Origin: Deltaproteobacteria bacterium
GTDB taxonomy: Bacteria; Myxococcota_A; UBA9042; PHBI01; JACKFB01
Assembly (NCBI GenBank): GCA_020632695.1
Contig: JACKFB010000006.1
Coordinates: 62,001 to 126,000 of the forward strand
DNA length: 64,000 nt
Direction: 5' to 3'
The position numbers were made by a program, and so were the translations under genes. Shown here piece after piece: positions 8,550 to 19,548 of this stretch (positions within the stretch are counted from its first letter, which is position 1; each line of letters starts with the position of its first letter). Under the pieces are notes generated by a model, which was not told the DNA's origin, searched no databases, and saw nothing but the letters and a program-made list of their open reading frames with translations.

Positions 8550-8623
8550 TGGAGGCGCCACCCGGATTTGAACCGGGGATGAAGGATTTGCAGTCCTCTG
8601 CCTTACCACTTGGCCATGGCGCC
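8550..8623 (-). tRNA. tRNA-Cys (GCA)
   Basis: A 74-base tRNA on the minus strand, with CCA encoded. The acceptor stem is GGCGCCA pairing with TGGCGCC. The D-arm (GGCCAAGTGGTAAGGC) is typical, the anticodon loop is CTGCAAA with anticodon GCA, and the T-arm contains GGTTCAAATCC. The discriminator base is T (U), as expected for tRNA-Cys. Every element fits a cysteine tRNA. Confidence 0.97.
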
Positions 8624-8636
8624 GTGCGCGGAACGT

Positions 8637-8665
8637 GGTGTACCCAGTCCCAGAGCCGGTGTCAA
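8637..8665 (-). promoter_or_regulatory. tRNA-Cys promoter
   Basis: A perfect TTGACA (8665-8660) and TACACC (8642-8637) are 17 bases apart on the minus strand. The -10 ends 13 bases before the mature tRNA 5' end. The strong -35 and the position make this a credible stable-RNA promoter although the -10 is poor. Confidence 0.6.
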
Positions 8666-8705
8666 CCTGCCTCTCCGCCCCCGCGGCGCCCGCCAGCAGC
8701 GCCGC

Positions 8706-9410
8706 TCACAGCGAGACGGCGCTGAGCTTCCAGGCGTCCCCGTCGTCGGCGTCCCGGCGCAGCGAGACGGGCACCAGCATCTGATCGTGCCGCAGCAGGA
8801 ACACCTTGATGCGGTCCTCCTCCGGGCTGGGGTCGGCGGGGACCGTGCGACCGATGCGGAACGACGACGGCACCTCCGGATCGCTGAGGTAGAGGCCGAC
8901 GTTGCGGCGCAGCTTCGGCCAGGAGAAGGCCTTGAAGCCAGCCAGCGCCCGGGGCGCGACCAGCTCGTCGGGGTGGGTCAGCGCCCGCAGCGCCTCCCAG
9001 GCGTCCTCCGTCTCGTCCAGCGTAGCCGCGCCGAACATCGCCGTCAGGATGGGCCGCGTGTCGCGCATCGCGGCGGTGTCCTCCGGGCCGTCCTCGTCGG
9101 TCCCGGCGTCCACGTCCGCTGACGCGCCCTCGGCCCCGGCGGGCGCGGCCGGCGGTGCGGCCCGTCGCGGAGCGCTCGCCGCCGCAGCCGCGGCAGCTCG
9201 AGCGGCCTCACCAGCCACCGCCGCCACGCTGGGCGCCTTCGCGGCGCTCCTGCGTGGACCGCCCGAGGGGCCCGCGGCCGCGGCCGTGACGCCCGCCGAC
9301 GCCGCGGCCTCGCCTCGCCCTTCCAGCGCGTCGGCGATCCGTCTGAGCGACGCCGCGATATCGTCGAGGCGGGCGAGCAGGGCCTCCGCGCCGGGTTCGG
9401 GCACACTCAT
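8706..9410 (-). CDS. Unknown protein with Ala-rich linker and conserved-looking C-terminal domain
   Basis: 234 residues, family not recognised. Residues 8-32 (ALLARLDDIAASLRRIADAL) are predicted amphipathic coiled coil. Residues 35-110 are Ala/Pro-rich low-complexity linker. From about 118 an ordered domain begins (RPILTAMFGAATLDETEDAW) and runs to the C-terminus with several aromatic and basic residues (KAFSWPKLRRNVGLYLSD, IKVFLLRHDQM). There is no signal peptide or membrane segment. AGGAG about seven bases before the ATG at 9410 fixes the start. It lies 70 bases downstream of the S41 protease gene on the same strand and may be co-transcribed with it. A role in envelope stress is only a guess from that neighbour. 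Confidence 0.7.
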   Translation of the reverse strand: MSVPEPGAEALLARLDDIAASLRRIADALEGRGEAAASAGVTAAAAGPSGGPRRSAAKAPSVAAVAGEAARAAAAAAASAPRRAAPPAAPAGAEGASADVDAGTDEDGPEDTAAMRDTRPILTAMFGAATLDETEDAWEALRALTHPDELVAPRALAGFKAFSWPKLRRNVGLYLSDPEVPSSFRIGRTVPADPSPEEDRIKVFLLRHDQMLVPVSLRRDADDGDAWKLSAVSL

Positions 9411-9480
9411 CAATACTCCTTCGCCGGGCCCCGGCGGCCCCGACTCGGCGGCCGCGGCTCGAGGTGACGCTCCCCGCGAC

Positions 9481-11457
9481 TCAGCGGCCCTTGGGCGGCA
9501 CGCCCCGGGCCGCCACGTTCTCACCCATGCAGAGCAGCAGGTCGGCGCCTCGCATCTTCTGATAGTCGAACTTCACCGCGGGGTTCGGGTCCTTCTCGTG
9601 GAGGGCGCGCGCCTTGCCGGTGGCGTCGGCGCAGGCCAGGACCTCCTTGGTCCACACCGCGTTGTGCAGCGTGTAGTCCGAGTCCAGCGGTGCGAGGTGA
9701 TGCGACAGGTTCTGCTCCCGGAAGCCGAGCGGCATCTTGCCGTCGATCTCCGGCGGCGTGACCACGTCCGGACGCACCCCCACCACCTGGAGCGTACGGC
9801 CGCTGGGGCTGTAGTACCGGGCCACGGTGAGCTTGATGTAGTAGTCGTCCCGGAGCAGCGGCGAGAACAGGGTCTGGACGCTGGCCTTGCCGAAGGTGCG
9901 GTCGCCGACGATGAGGCCGCGCCCGTTGTCCTGGATGGCCGACGCCACGATCTCCGACGCCGAGGCCGAGCCGTCGTTGACCAGCACCACCAGCGGCACG
10001 TCCCAGGTCCCCTCGGGGCGCGCGCGGTAGGTCTCGTCAGCCTCGGTCCGGTTCTTCACGGTCACGATGACGCCGCTGCGCAAGAAGGCGTCGGCGACCT
10101 CGATGCCCTGCTTGAGCAGGCCGCCCGAGTTGTTGCGCAGGTCGAGGATCAGCCCCTTCAGCCGCCCACCGGGCGCGTGACGCTTCAGCTCGTCATAGTT
10201 GCGCCGCAGCTCGCTCATGGTGGTCGGGACGAAGCCCGTGACCTTGATGTAGCCGATGCCCGGGTACTCGGACAGCGTGTCGCCCTGGACGTTCTTGATG
10301 TCGATGCGCGAGCGCACGATGGCGATGTCGAAGGGCTCCGGCATCCCCTCCCGCTCGACGGTGAGCTTGACCGTCGAGCCCTTCTTGCCGCGGATGCGGT
10401 TGACCACCTTGGGCAGCAGCTCGCCCTTGATGTCGTGGTCGTCCACCTTGAGGATGACGTCGCCGGCCCGCAGCCCCGCCGCCACGGCCGGCTGACCGAC
10501 CAGCGGACTCTCGACGATGGTGTAGTCGCTCTCCTGCCGCTTGGTCAGCAGCGCCCCGATGCCATCGAAGCTGGAGTCGGTGATCTCGTTGGTGGAGTCC
10601 TCCCACGCCTCCTTGGCGATGAGCGAGGAGTGCGGATCCAACGAGTACATGTACCCCTGAGCCGCCGCCACCCAGGCCTTCTTCATGGTCCACTTGGGGT
10701 TCTTGCCCAGCTCGCGCCCGGCGAAGGCCATCACGCGGTCGAAGTCCGCCGCGGTGAAGCGGGTCTTCTCCCAGGCCTCGTCGAGCAGGCGGTTGCGCGC
10801 CTCGATCCGGTCCCGCAACTGCTGGATCTCCTCGTCGGAGAGCCGCTTCTTGGGCTCGTCCTCGACCTCGGCCTCCTCGAGCACGACGAAGCGATCGGTG
10901 GGCTTGAGCTTGCGCACCTTGCCCTTGAGGCGCCCCTTCTCGTCGGGATCGTCCTTGCGCTTGTTGTAGAAGCTCTCCGGCAGGAGCAGCAGGACGTGGT
11001 CCTCGTCCGAGCCCAGCGCGAAGGTGGCAGCCTGGGCGTAGGCCTTGCCCTCGTCGATGTCGGCTTCGATGTAGCGCTCGCGAACGAACCCGCGCACCTC
11101 CTCGAAGTTCGTCCGATCGAAGGGCACCGCGGCCCAGTAGTCCTTCTCGCCGTCCTCGCCCTCTTCGCCCTTGGGCTCGTTGTCGGGCTTCGCCCCGTCC
11201 GCCGGCGCCTTCGCCGACGAGGGGTCGGACGCGGCGGGCTCGCCGCTGGTGGGAGCGCCGGCGCGGTTGGGCAGCGCCCCGAACGGCACACCGCCGCCCT
11301 GGCTGGCCAGGACCGGCGACTCGGGCAGCTCGCCCGTCGCGGCGGGGGCGCTCTTCTGCGTCCCACAGCCGACCGACCACACCATCAGCAGCGCCACCCC
11401 CAGCGTCGGCAGGGCGGCATGCAGCGAACGACGGTGCCAGAGTCCAGATCGCATCAT
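9481..11457 (-). CDS. S41 family carboxyl-terminal processing protease (PDZ), lipoprotein-like
   Basis: 658 residues. The N-terminus has a hydrophobic signal ending SVGC (C31), suggesting an anchored periplasmic protein; the box is imperfect. A Pro/Ser/Asp-rich linker follows to about 110, then a charged helical region. The PDZ domain spans about 298-385 (GQPAVAAGLRAGDVILKVDD). The S41 catalytic domain follows: GGRLKGLILDLRNNSGGLL, the Ser of GSASASE (S499) and the Lys of FGKASVQ (K524), the Ser/Lys pair of Tsp/CtpA enzymes. The last 70 residues contain three Cys and are not a known S41 extension. It is likely to degrade or trim periplasmic proteins from the C-terminus. ATG 11457 is chosen for the GGGGGA seven bases upstream; another ATG sits 15 bases earlier. 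Confidence 0.92.
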   Translation of the reverse strand: MMRSGLWHRRSLHAALPTLGVALLMVWSVGCGTQKSAPAATGELPESPVLASQGGGVPFGALPNRAGAPTSGEPAASDPSSAKAPADGAKPDNEPKGEEGEDGEKDYWAAVPFDRTNFEEVRGFVRERYIEADIDEGKAYAQAATFALGSDEDHVLLLLPESFYNKRKDDPDEKGRLKGKVRKLKPTDRFVVLEEAEVEDEPKKRLSDEEIQQLRDRIEARNRLLDEAWEKTRFTAADFDRVMAFAGRELGKNPKWTMKKAWVAAAQGYMYSLDPHSSLIAKEAWEDSTNEITDSSFDGIGALLTKRQESDYTIVESPLVGQPAVAAGLRAGDVILKVDDHDIKGELLPKVVNRIRGKKGSTVKLTVEREGMPEPFDIAIVRSRIDIKNVQGDTLSEYPGIGYIKVTGFVPTTMSELRRNYDELKRHAPGGRLKGLILDLRNNSGGLLKQGIEVADAFLRSGVIVTVKNRTEADETYRARPEGTWDVPLVVLVNDGSASASEIVASAIQDNGRGLIVGDRTFGKASVQTLFSPLLRDDYYIKLTVARYYSPSGRTLQVVGVRPDVVTPPEIDGKMPLGFREQNLSHHLAPLDSDYTLHNAVWTKEVLACADATGKARALHEKDPNPAVKFDYQKMRGADLLLCMGENVAARGVPPKGR

Positions 11458-11504
11458 CGAAGGATCCCCCATGAACGGTCAGCTCCGTGACCGGCCTCGC
11501 CTCG

Positions 11505-11534
11505 AGCATAGCGGGCGCAGGCGTGCTCTTACAA
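11505..11534 (-). promoter_or_regulatory. Promoter of the S41 protease gene
   Basis: TTGTAA (11534-11529) and TATGCT (11510-11505) are 18 bases apart on the minus strand, each matching four of six consensus bases. The -10 ends 47 bases before the ATG at 11457. This implies the protease is transcribed separately from dut. A six-base-pair GC hairpin (11553-11571) just upstream could end the dut transcript. Confidence 0.55.
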
Positions 11535-11628
11535 GGTAACGCACGGGGACGACCCCCGCCGTGTACGGGGGACAGAACAGCGCCGGGGCCGCGCAGCTTC
11601 CCAGGCCGGCGCGGATGCCCTGGCGAGG

Positions 11629-12093
11629 CTACTCGACGCCGGTGTGTCCGAAGCCGCCGGGACCGCGCCCGGTGTCGTCGAGGGCGTCCAGGAGCGCGAC
11701 GTCGGCGCGCTCCACACGCGCCACCACGAGCTGGGCAATCCGGTCACCGCGGTCGATCCGGAAGCTCTCCGAGCCGAGGTTGACCAGCAGCACCCCGAGC
11801 TCACCGCGGTAGTCCGAGTCGATGGTCCCCGGGGCGTTCAGCACCGTGACGCCGAAGCGCAGCGCCAGACCCGACCGCGGCCGCACCTGCACCTCGAACC
11901 CGGGGGGGATGGCCATCGCCAGCCCGGTGGGGACGACGCGCCGCTCGCCGGGAGCGAGCGTGAGCGGCTCCTCGACGGCGGCGACCACGTCCATGCCCGC
12001 CGCGCCCTCGGTCATGTACCGAGGAAGCGGCAGGCCGGCGTCGCGGTCCGGCCGCACCCAGCGTACCTGGACGAGCGGCCGGACCTCCGACAC
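11629..12093 (-). CDS. dut: Deoxyuridine 5'-triphosphate nucleotidohydrolase
   Basis: A 154-residue homotrimeric dUTPase. It hydrolyses dUTP to dUMP and pyrophosphate, limiting uracil in DNA and feeding dTMP synthesis. All five family motifs are visible: AAGMDVVA (31-38), RPRSGLA (71-77), [17 protein letters not shown] (89-105, with the catalytic Asp of IDSDY), RGDRIAQLV (115-123) and [11 protein letters not shown] (142-152), the arm that closes over the neighbouring subunit. Length is normal. The ATG lies one base after the pnp stop, so it is the last gene of the ribosome/RNA run and probably translationally coupled. Confidence 0.97.
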   Translation of the reverse strand: MSEVRPLVQVRWVRPDRDAGLPLPRYMTEGAAGMDVVAAVEEPLTLAPGERRVVPTGLAMAIPPGFEVQVRPRSGLALRFGVTVLNAPGTIDSDYRGELGVLLVNLGSESFRIDRGDRIAQLVVARVERADVALLDALDDTGRGPGGFGHTGVE

Positions 12094-12094
12094 C

Positions 12095-14197
<2,103 letters not shown>

Positions 14198-14337
14198 AGC
14201 AGGACTCCTGCGCAAGCAGGTGCCGAGGCCTGGTCCACCCCGTCGCCACGGTCCGATCTCGATGCGCGCGCCGCGGCGTCACGCACGCGGTTCGGGCCGT
14301 CGAGACGACGCGTCCAGGAGGCACCCGCGTGAAGGGA

Positions 14338-14363
14338 GGACCCGCGCCGGACGGCGCGGGTCC
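14338..14363 (-). terminator. rpsO-pnp intergenic hairpin
   Basis: GGACCCGCGCC (14338-14348) and GGCGCGGGTCC (14353-14363) form an 11-base-pair perfect stem with a four-base loop, eight bases after the rpsO stop. There is no T-tract. In E. coli the same interval carries a terminator and an RNase III site controlling pnp. Here the stem could be a partial terminator, a 3' stabiliser for rpsO or a processing site. Confidence 0.6.
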
Positions 14364-14370
14364 GGAACGA

Positions 14371-14640
14371 TCAGCGGCGAATGCCGAGCTCGGCGATCAC
14401 GGTGCGATACCGCTCGATCCCCTGGCTCTTCAGGTAGTTGAGCAGGCGGCGACGCTGGCCGACCAGCTTGAGCAGGCCGCGGCGCGTCATGAAGTCCTTC
14501 TTGTGCACCTTGAGGTGCTCGGTGAGCTGCGAGATGCGCTCACTGAGCAAGGCCACCTGGACTTCCGTGGAGCCGGTATCGCTGTCGGACTTCTTGAAGC
14601 GGTCGATGACCTCGCGCTTCTTCTCGGGCTGGAGCCCCAT
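14371..14640 (-). CDS. rpsO: Small ribosomal subunit protein S15
   Basis: 89 residues, the exact usual length of S15. It binds 16S rRNA helix 22 region and nucleates the platform. Typical motifs are [16 protein letters not shown] (22-37), [18 protein letters not shown] and [11 protein letters not shown] near the C-terminus. The start is fixed by GAGGAG about seven bases before the ATG at 14640. It sits between truB and pnp, the common bacterial order. Confidence 0.98.
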   Translation of the reverse strand: MGLQPEKKREVIDRFKKSDSDTGSTEVQVALLSERISQLTEHLKVHKKDFMTRRGLLKLVGQRRRLLNYLKSQGIERYRTVIAELGIRR

Positions 14641-14692
14641 GGGCTGTCTCCTCACTTCTACTTGCATTCGCTGCGGTTCAAGCGCGCGGACC

Positions 14693-15649
14693 CTAGTCGG
14701 CAGACTCGGCGTTGTCAACGACAGAGTCGTCGCCACCGCTCGTGTCGCCGCCCGGCGGGTGGAGCGCGAAGCCGCGGGTCACGGTGACGCGGCCGTCGTC
14801 GCCGCGCCCCCCCATCGCCAGCGGCTCGCCGGCTGCGTCCAGGAGCAACATCTCGGGCTCGGGGCCCGCCGCGGCGATCGGTCGCCCGTGGCGGATCGCG
14901 TCGGCGTCCGCCGCCCCCAGTCGCCGGCACGGCACGTCGGGCACCGCGCGCTCCAAGGGGATCACCGCGCTCGGCTCGAGCGCGTCGAGGTCCGTGGCGA
15001 CGCCGAGGTCGAAGGGCCCCACGCGCTCGCGGCGCAGGCGCGACAGGTGGGCGGGCAGCCCGAGGGCGAGGCCGAGATCCCGAGCGAAGGACCGCACGTA
15101 GTAGCCCTTGCCCACATCGAGCCGCACCTCCAGCTCCAACCCGTCGAGGCCGAGCAGCTCCAGGCGGTCGCAGCGCACCATCCGCGGCTCGGGGTCCACC
15201 GCCTCGCCTGCGCGCGCGCGACTCATGAGGGAGCGGCCGTCGACCTTGATCGCCGAGAACGCCGGCGGCGCCTGGGCGTACTCGCCCTCGAAGGCGGCCA
15301 GCGCGGCCTCGACCCGCTCGCGGGTCACCTCGCCCGGGAGCACGTCGCGCTCCTCGACGACCGTGCCCTCCGCGTCCAGGCTGTCGGTGGCCACCCCGAA
15401 GCGCACGTGGGCGCGGTAGGTCTTGTCCCAGCGCATGACCCAGGGGCTCAGCTTGGTCCCCTCGCCCACCAGGACCAGCAGCACCCCGGTCGCCGCGGGG
15501 TCCAGGGTGCCGCCATGGCCCGCCCGGCCGGCACCCAGCAGGCGCTCGGCCTGCCGCATCACCGCGAAGGAGGTGGGCCCGGCGGGCTTGTCGATACAGA
15601 CCAGCCCGTGGGGCCCCCGCCACCGCTCACGCCGCCGCCGCGGGCTCAC
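14693..15649 (-). CDS. truB: tRNA pseudouridine(55) synthase TruB
   Basis: 318 residues. TruB converts U55 of the tRNA T-loop to pseudouridine. The opening [11 protein letters not shown] and the catalytic motif GHGGTLDP (D50) are diagnostic. [20 protein letters not shown] and [11 protein letters not shown] match the family core. The C-terminal part has a PUA-like segment and an acidic tail. I use the GTG at 15649, with GGAGG about ten bases upstream. A longer frame would reach back into rbfA with an Arg/Pro-rich N-terminus and is rejected. The gene is 25 bases after rbfA in the same run. Confidence 0.95.
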   Translation of the reverse strand: MSPRRRRERWRGPHGLVCIDKPAGPTSFAVMRQAERLLGAGRAGHGGTLDPAATGVLLVLVGEGTKLSPWVMRWDKTYRAHVRFGVATDSLDAEGTVVEERDVLPGEVTRERVEAALAAFEGEYAQAPPAFSAIKVDGRSLMSRARAGEAVDPEPRMVRCDRLELLGLDGLELEVRLDVGKGYYVRSFARDLGLALGLPAHLSRLRRERVGPFDLGVATDLDALEPSAVIPLERAVPDVPCRRLGAADADAIRHGRPIAAAGPEPEMLLLDAAGEPLAMGGRGDDGRVTVTRGFALHPPGGDTSGGDDSVVDNAESAD

Positions 15650-15674
15650 GACGCCGCACCGCCTCCAGACCCGG

Positions 15675-16115
15675 TCAACCCTCGTCCTCTCCCTCGGCGG
15701 GGTCGGCGTCGGCCGGCTCGTCCTCCGGGCCCGCGTCACCCTCGGTGGGCTCGCCGTCGGCCTCGGGGCTCAACGCCAGGTCGCGGAGGATCTCCTCCAC
15801 GCGGCGGCCCTGGTCCACGGAGTCGTCACGCAGAAAGCGCAGGTCGGGCGTGATGCGCATCCGGATCTCCTGGCCCACCCGCATGCGCAGGAACCCGGAC
15901 GCCCGCTCCAACGCCTGGGCGATGGCGGCCTCGTCGCCGCTCATCGGATAGTAGTGGACCCTCGCCAGCGACAGGTCGCGCGTGACGTCCACGCCGGTGA
16001 TCACCACCTGACGCAGGAGCTCCTCGCGGGCCTCCTGCTGGAGCGCCACGGCGAGGATCTCCCGCACCCGCGAGCCCAACCGATCGGTGCGGTGGAAGGG
16101 GCGCTTCTTGGCCAT
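15675..16115 (-). CDS. rbfA: 30S ribosome-binding factor RbfA
   Basis: 146 residues. RbfA binds immature 30S subunits and helps 16S 5'-end maturation. RVREILAVALQQEAREE (16-32) and the KH-like core (VVITGVDVTRDLSLARVHYY, ITPDLRFLRDDSVDQGRRVE) are characteristic. The last 30 residues form an acidic, disordered tail, longer than in E. coli. The ATG at 16115 follows the infB stop by 18 bases with GGGGGG-AG-like spacing. Position between infB and truB is the usual one. Confidence 0.95.
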   Translation of the reverse strand: MAKKRPFHRTDRLGSRVREILAVALQQEAREELLRQVVITGVDVTRDLSLARVHYYPMSGDEAAIAQALERASGFLRMRVGQEIRMRITPDLRFLRDDSVDQGRRVEEILRDLALSPEADGEPTEGDAGPEDEPADADPAEGEDEG

Positions 16116-16133
16116 CGCGCGCTCCCCCCCGGG

Positions 16134-18968
16134 TCAGATATCGAGCTTCTGCTTGATCTCGACCAGCTCGAAGCACTCGATCTCGTCGCCCACCTTCACG
16201 TCGGAGTAGTTCTCCAGCCGGACGCCGCACTCGTGACCGCGGTCGACCTCGGCCACGTTCTCCTTGAAGCGACGCAGCGAGGCCACCTTGCCGGTGTAGA
16301 TGAGGCGGCCATCGCGCACCAGGCGAGCCTTGGCGTTGCGCGTGAGCTTGCCCTGGAGCACGGCGCAGCCGGCGATGCTGCCGGCGCCCTTGAGGCTGAA
16401 CACCTCGCGGACCTCCGCCTTGCCCAGGAAGCTCTCCTCGATGATCGGGGACAACAGCCCCTCCATCGCGGCCTTCACGTCGTCGATGGCGTCGTAGATG
16501 ACCGAGTAGAGGCGCACCTCCACCCCGTCCTGCTCGGCCTGGGCCTTCGCCTTCTTCTCCGGCCGCACGTTGAAGCCGATGATGATGGCGTTCGAGGCCG
16601 TGGCCAGCGAGACGTCGGACTCGCTGATGGGTCCGACGCCGCCGTGGATGATGCGCACCTCCAGCTCGGGGTGCTGCAGCTTCTCGAAGGCCGTGCGGAG
16701 CGCCTCGAGCGAGCCCTGCACGTCGGACTTCACGATGAGCGCCAGCGTCTTGACCTCGCCGGACTCGGCCAGCTTCTGCAGGTCCTCGAGGGACACGCGC
16801 TTGCGCTCGCCGACCATGCGCTGCGCCCGGTCCTGCGTCTCCACGTGCGAGACGATGGAGCGCGCGTCCTTGTCGTCCTTGACGACGAAGAACTTCTCGG
16901 AGGGCGGCGGGACCTGGTCCAGGCCCAGCACGGTCACCGGGTCGGAGGGTCCGGCCTCCTTGACCATCTCGCCCCGGTCGTCGACCAGCGCGCGCACGCG
17001 GCCCGACGCCTTGCCCGCCACGATGATGTCGCCGGTGCGCAGGGTGCCGCGCTCGATGAGCACGGTGGCCACCGGGCCGCGGCCACGGCTCAGCTCGGCC
17101 TCCACGACCACGCCGGCCGCCGGGCAGTCGACGACTGCCTCGAGATCCAGCAACTCGGCCTGCAGGTAGACGGCCTCGAGCAGCTCGGGGATGCCCTGCC
17201 CGGTCAGCGCCGAGACGTCGATCATCTGGTGCTCGCCGCCCCACTCCTCGGCGACCAGGCCGTACTCGGTGAGGCCCTGCCGCACCCGCTGGGGATCGGC
17301 GTCCTCCTTGTCGATCTTGTTCACGGCCACGACGATGGGCACGCCCGCCGCCTTCGAGTGGCTGATGGCCTCCGCCGTCTGCGGCATCACGCCGTCGTCG
17401 GCCGCCACCACCAGGATGACCACGTCGGTCACCTGGGCGCCGCGGGCACGCATCGCCGTGAAGGCCGCGTGGCCCGGAGTGTCCAGGAACACCAGGTGCC
17501 GCTCGACGCCCGAGATGGTCACCGGCACCTTGTAGGCGCCGATGTGCTGGGTGATGCCACCGGCCTCGCCCGCCGCGACCCGCGCCTTGCGGATGCGGTC
17601 GAGCAGCGAGGTCTTGCCGTGGTCGACGTGCCCCATCACCGTCACGACCGGAGCGCGCCGCTGGGCCTTCTTCTCCTCGGCGTCGACCGTCGGGATGTAG
17701 TCCTCGATGTTGAAGGACACGTTCTCGACGGTGAACTCGTACTCCTGCGCGATGAGCGTGACCGTATCCATGTCGAGCACATGGTTCACGGTGACCATCT
17801 CGCCCATCTGCATCAGGTACTTGATGATCGCGCCAGCCTTCACGCTGAGCTGAGCGGCCAGCTCACCCACCGTGACGGTCTCGCCCATCTTCACGACGCG
17901 CTTGGACGCCTTGGGGATGGTGATCTCGGTGCCGACGCCCGACTTGCGCCGCTTGCTCGTGCGGCGCAGGCGCCCGCGGGACTGGTCGTCGAAGCCGCCC
18001 TGCTTGTCGCGGTCGTAGGCGACGCGCCCGCCCTTGCGGCGCTTGCGGTCCGGCGCTGCGCCGGTCTTGTCGCTGCGGTCGGCCATCGGGACGTTGGCCA
18101 GGTTCGGAGCGCCCGGGCCGCCGAAGTCGCGGCCACCGCGCGGCGCGCCGGGACCACCCGGGCCGCCCGGCCCTCGGAATCCGCCCGGACCGCCCGGCCC
18201 ACCGGGTCCCGGAGGACCGCCGGGGCCGCGAGGGCCGCCCGGCCCGCCCATGGGAGGACGGCGCACGGGGGCGCGCTCGTTCCGACGCTGGCTGCGCTCG
18301 AGCACGGCCGGGTCGATGCGACGCACCACCTGCACGTAGCTCTCGCGGTTGTCGGGCACCACGCCAGAGGGCACGTTCACGGGGGTGGCGTCCGAGTACG
18401 AGGACTCGGCCCGCCCGTCCTCGCGAGCCTCGGGGGCGCTCGTCGTCTCCTCGGCGGCAGCAGCGGCAGCCGCGGGCGGCTCGGCCGCCTCACTCGGCGC
18501 CTCGGTCGCGGCCGAAGCCGCCTCCGCGGGCGGCGCCTCGACGGTGGGCTCCGGCTCGGGAGCGGCCTCCGCCTCGACCGGCTCGGGAGCCTTGGCGGCC
18601 GCGGCCTTGGGCTCTTCGGCGACCGGCTCGCTGGGCGGCGGTGCCGTAGCGCCAGCCACGCGCCGGCGAGGCGCGCTGGCCTCGGCGGGGGCTGCGGCGG
18701 CCTCGGCGGGGGCATGCGTGTCGGTGCTGGCGCCCGAGCGCTCATCACCGCGACGCCGACGACGAATGACCGTCTTCTGGACCCGCTTCTCGGTCACCTC
18801 GCCCGACGGGTTGTCCCGCAGCGCGGCGCGGACGAGTGCGGCGTCCTCTTCGGTCAACTGTGCGAGATGGTTCTCGACTTCGATTCCCAGCTCATGGCAT
18901 CGCGCCTCGACCACGGTGTGATCGAGGCCCAGATCCTTGGCCAGCTCGTATACGCGTACTCTGCTCAT
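16134..18968 (-). CDS. infB: Translation initiation factor IF-2
   Basis: 944 residues. IF-2 is the GTPase that brings initiator tRNA to the ribosome. Residues 1-50 ([15 protein letters not shown]) are the first IF2_N domain. A long Ala/Pro/Glu stretch follows, then a Gly-Pro-rich collagen-like block (nucleotides about 18100-18260, GPGGPGGP type). A second IF2_N domain ([15 protein letters not shown]) precedes the G domain. G1 is GHVDHGKT, G3 DTPGH and G4 NKID, all intact. The C1 and C2 domains complete the protein. The ATG at 18968 gives the conserved N-terminus; upstream in-frame sequence is not IF2-like. The long linker is typical of actinobacterial and myxobacterial IF-2. Confidence 0.97.
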   Translation of the reverse strand: MSRVRVYELAKDLGLDHTVVEARCHELGIEVENHLAQLTEEDAALVRAALRDNPSGEVTEKRVQKTVIRRRRRGDERSGASTDTHAPAEAAAAPAEASAPRRRVAGATAPPPSEPVAEEPKAAAAKAPEPVEAEAAPEPEPTVEAPPAEAASAATEAPSEAAEPPAAAAAAAEETTSAPEAREDGRAESSYSDATPVNVPSGVVPDNRESYVQVVRRIDPAVLERSQRRNERAPVRRPPMGGPGGPRGPGGPPGPGGPGGPGGFRGPGGPGGPGAPRGGRDFGGPGAPNLANVPMADRSDKTGAAPDRKRRKGGRVAYDRDKQGGFDDQSRGRLRRTSKRRKSGVGTEITIPKASKRVVKMGETVTVGELAAQLSVKAGAIIKYLMQMGEMVTVNHVLDMDTVTLIAQEYEFTVENVSFNIEDYIPTVDAEEKKAQRRAPVVTVMGHVDHGKTSLLDRIRKARVAAGEAGGITQHIGAYKVPVTISGVERHLVFLDTPGHAAFTAMRARGAQVTDVVILVVAADDGVMPQTAEAISHSKAAGVPIVVAVNKIDKEDADPQRVRQGLTEYGLVAEEWGGEHQMIDVSALTGQGIPELLEAVYLQAELLDLEAVVDCPAAGVVVEAELSRGRGPVATVLIERGTLRTGDIIVAGKASGRVRALVDDRGEMVKEAGPSDPVTVLGLDQVPPPSEKFFVVKDDKDARSIVSHVETQDRAQRMVGERKRVSLEDLQKLAESGEVKTLALIVKSDVQGSLEALRTAFEKLQHPELEVRIIHGGVGPISESDVSLATASNAIIIGFNVRPEKKAKAQAEQDGVEVRLYSVIYDAIDDVKAAMEGLLSPIIEESFLGKAEVREVFSLKGAGSIAGCAVLQGKLTRNAKARLVRDGRLIYTGKVASLRRFKENVAEVDRGHECGVRLENYSDVKVGDEIECFELVEIKQKLDI

Positions 18969-19041
18969 TCCCATCCATCTCGCGGCCAGGCCGCGTGGTC
19001 GCCACGCGTCCGGGGGGTCGCCCTCGCGACGGGGAGGCGCT

Positions 19042-19548
19042 TCATAGCACCCGACCCATTGATTGTAAACGCTGCAATCCGGACGCCAGCCAGGCGACAC
19101 GCGCCGCCAGCAGAGCCCTGTTCACCACCACCGGAGCGCCTCCGAGCGGCGTCTCCGAACCCGCCATCGCCTCACGGCACGCGGCCAGCTCCGCCGGGGT
19201 CTCGGGGCGCCCCGCTGCATCCTCTATATGGTGCGACCGTCGGCCGCCCGCCAGGGCCCTCGCCAGCTCCGCGGCGAACGCGACGCGCAGGTCGGCGACC
19301 AGCGCGTCGCGTTGGACCTGTACCGAACGCTTCAGGCCGCGCGCGAACGCGCGACGCTTGATGGCCTGCTCGATGCAGGCCAGCGCGGGGCAGAGGTTGA
19401 CACCCCGCCCCACGGCGAGCCGTCGGAGGTCGGGGACCACCCGCGGCCCGTCGGCCACGAAGCGCACCAGCGCGTCGCGTGGCCGCTTGGAGCGGCACCC
19501 GGCGCAGGCACGCATCGCGACCGGCGCTGCCTGTTCACGCTCCCTCAC
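19042..19548 (-). CDS. ylxR: YlxR/RnpM family RNA-binding protein
   Basis: 168 residues. The YlxR domain lies at the N-terminus: [20 protein letters not shown], then [20 protein letters not shown] and FARGLKR, a small basic fold found between nusA and infB in most bacteria and reported in Bacillus subtilis to modulate RNase P. The last 70 residues (after about 98) are an Ala/Arg-rich extension, not part of the domain, reminiscent of a ribosomal L7Ae-like remnant but too weak to call. The GTG at 19548 overlaps the nusA stop by 14 bases; ATG 19515 is an alternative start that loses 11 residues. Confidence 0.85.
   Translation of the reverse strand: MREREQAAPVAMRACAGCRSKRPRDALVRFVADGPRVVPDLRRLAVGRGVNLCPALACIEQAIKRRAFARGLKRSVQVQRDALVADLRVAFAAELARALAGGRRSHHIEDAAGRPETPAELAACREAMAGSETPLGGAPVVVNRALLAARVAWLASGLQRLQSMGRVL

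Noticed and set aside
15423..19361. A 1312-residue open frame antisense to rbfA and infB
   Set aside because: It overlaps genes that are certain on the minus strand, has His/Leu/Arg-rich low-complexity composition and no recognisable domain.
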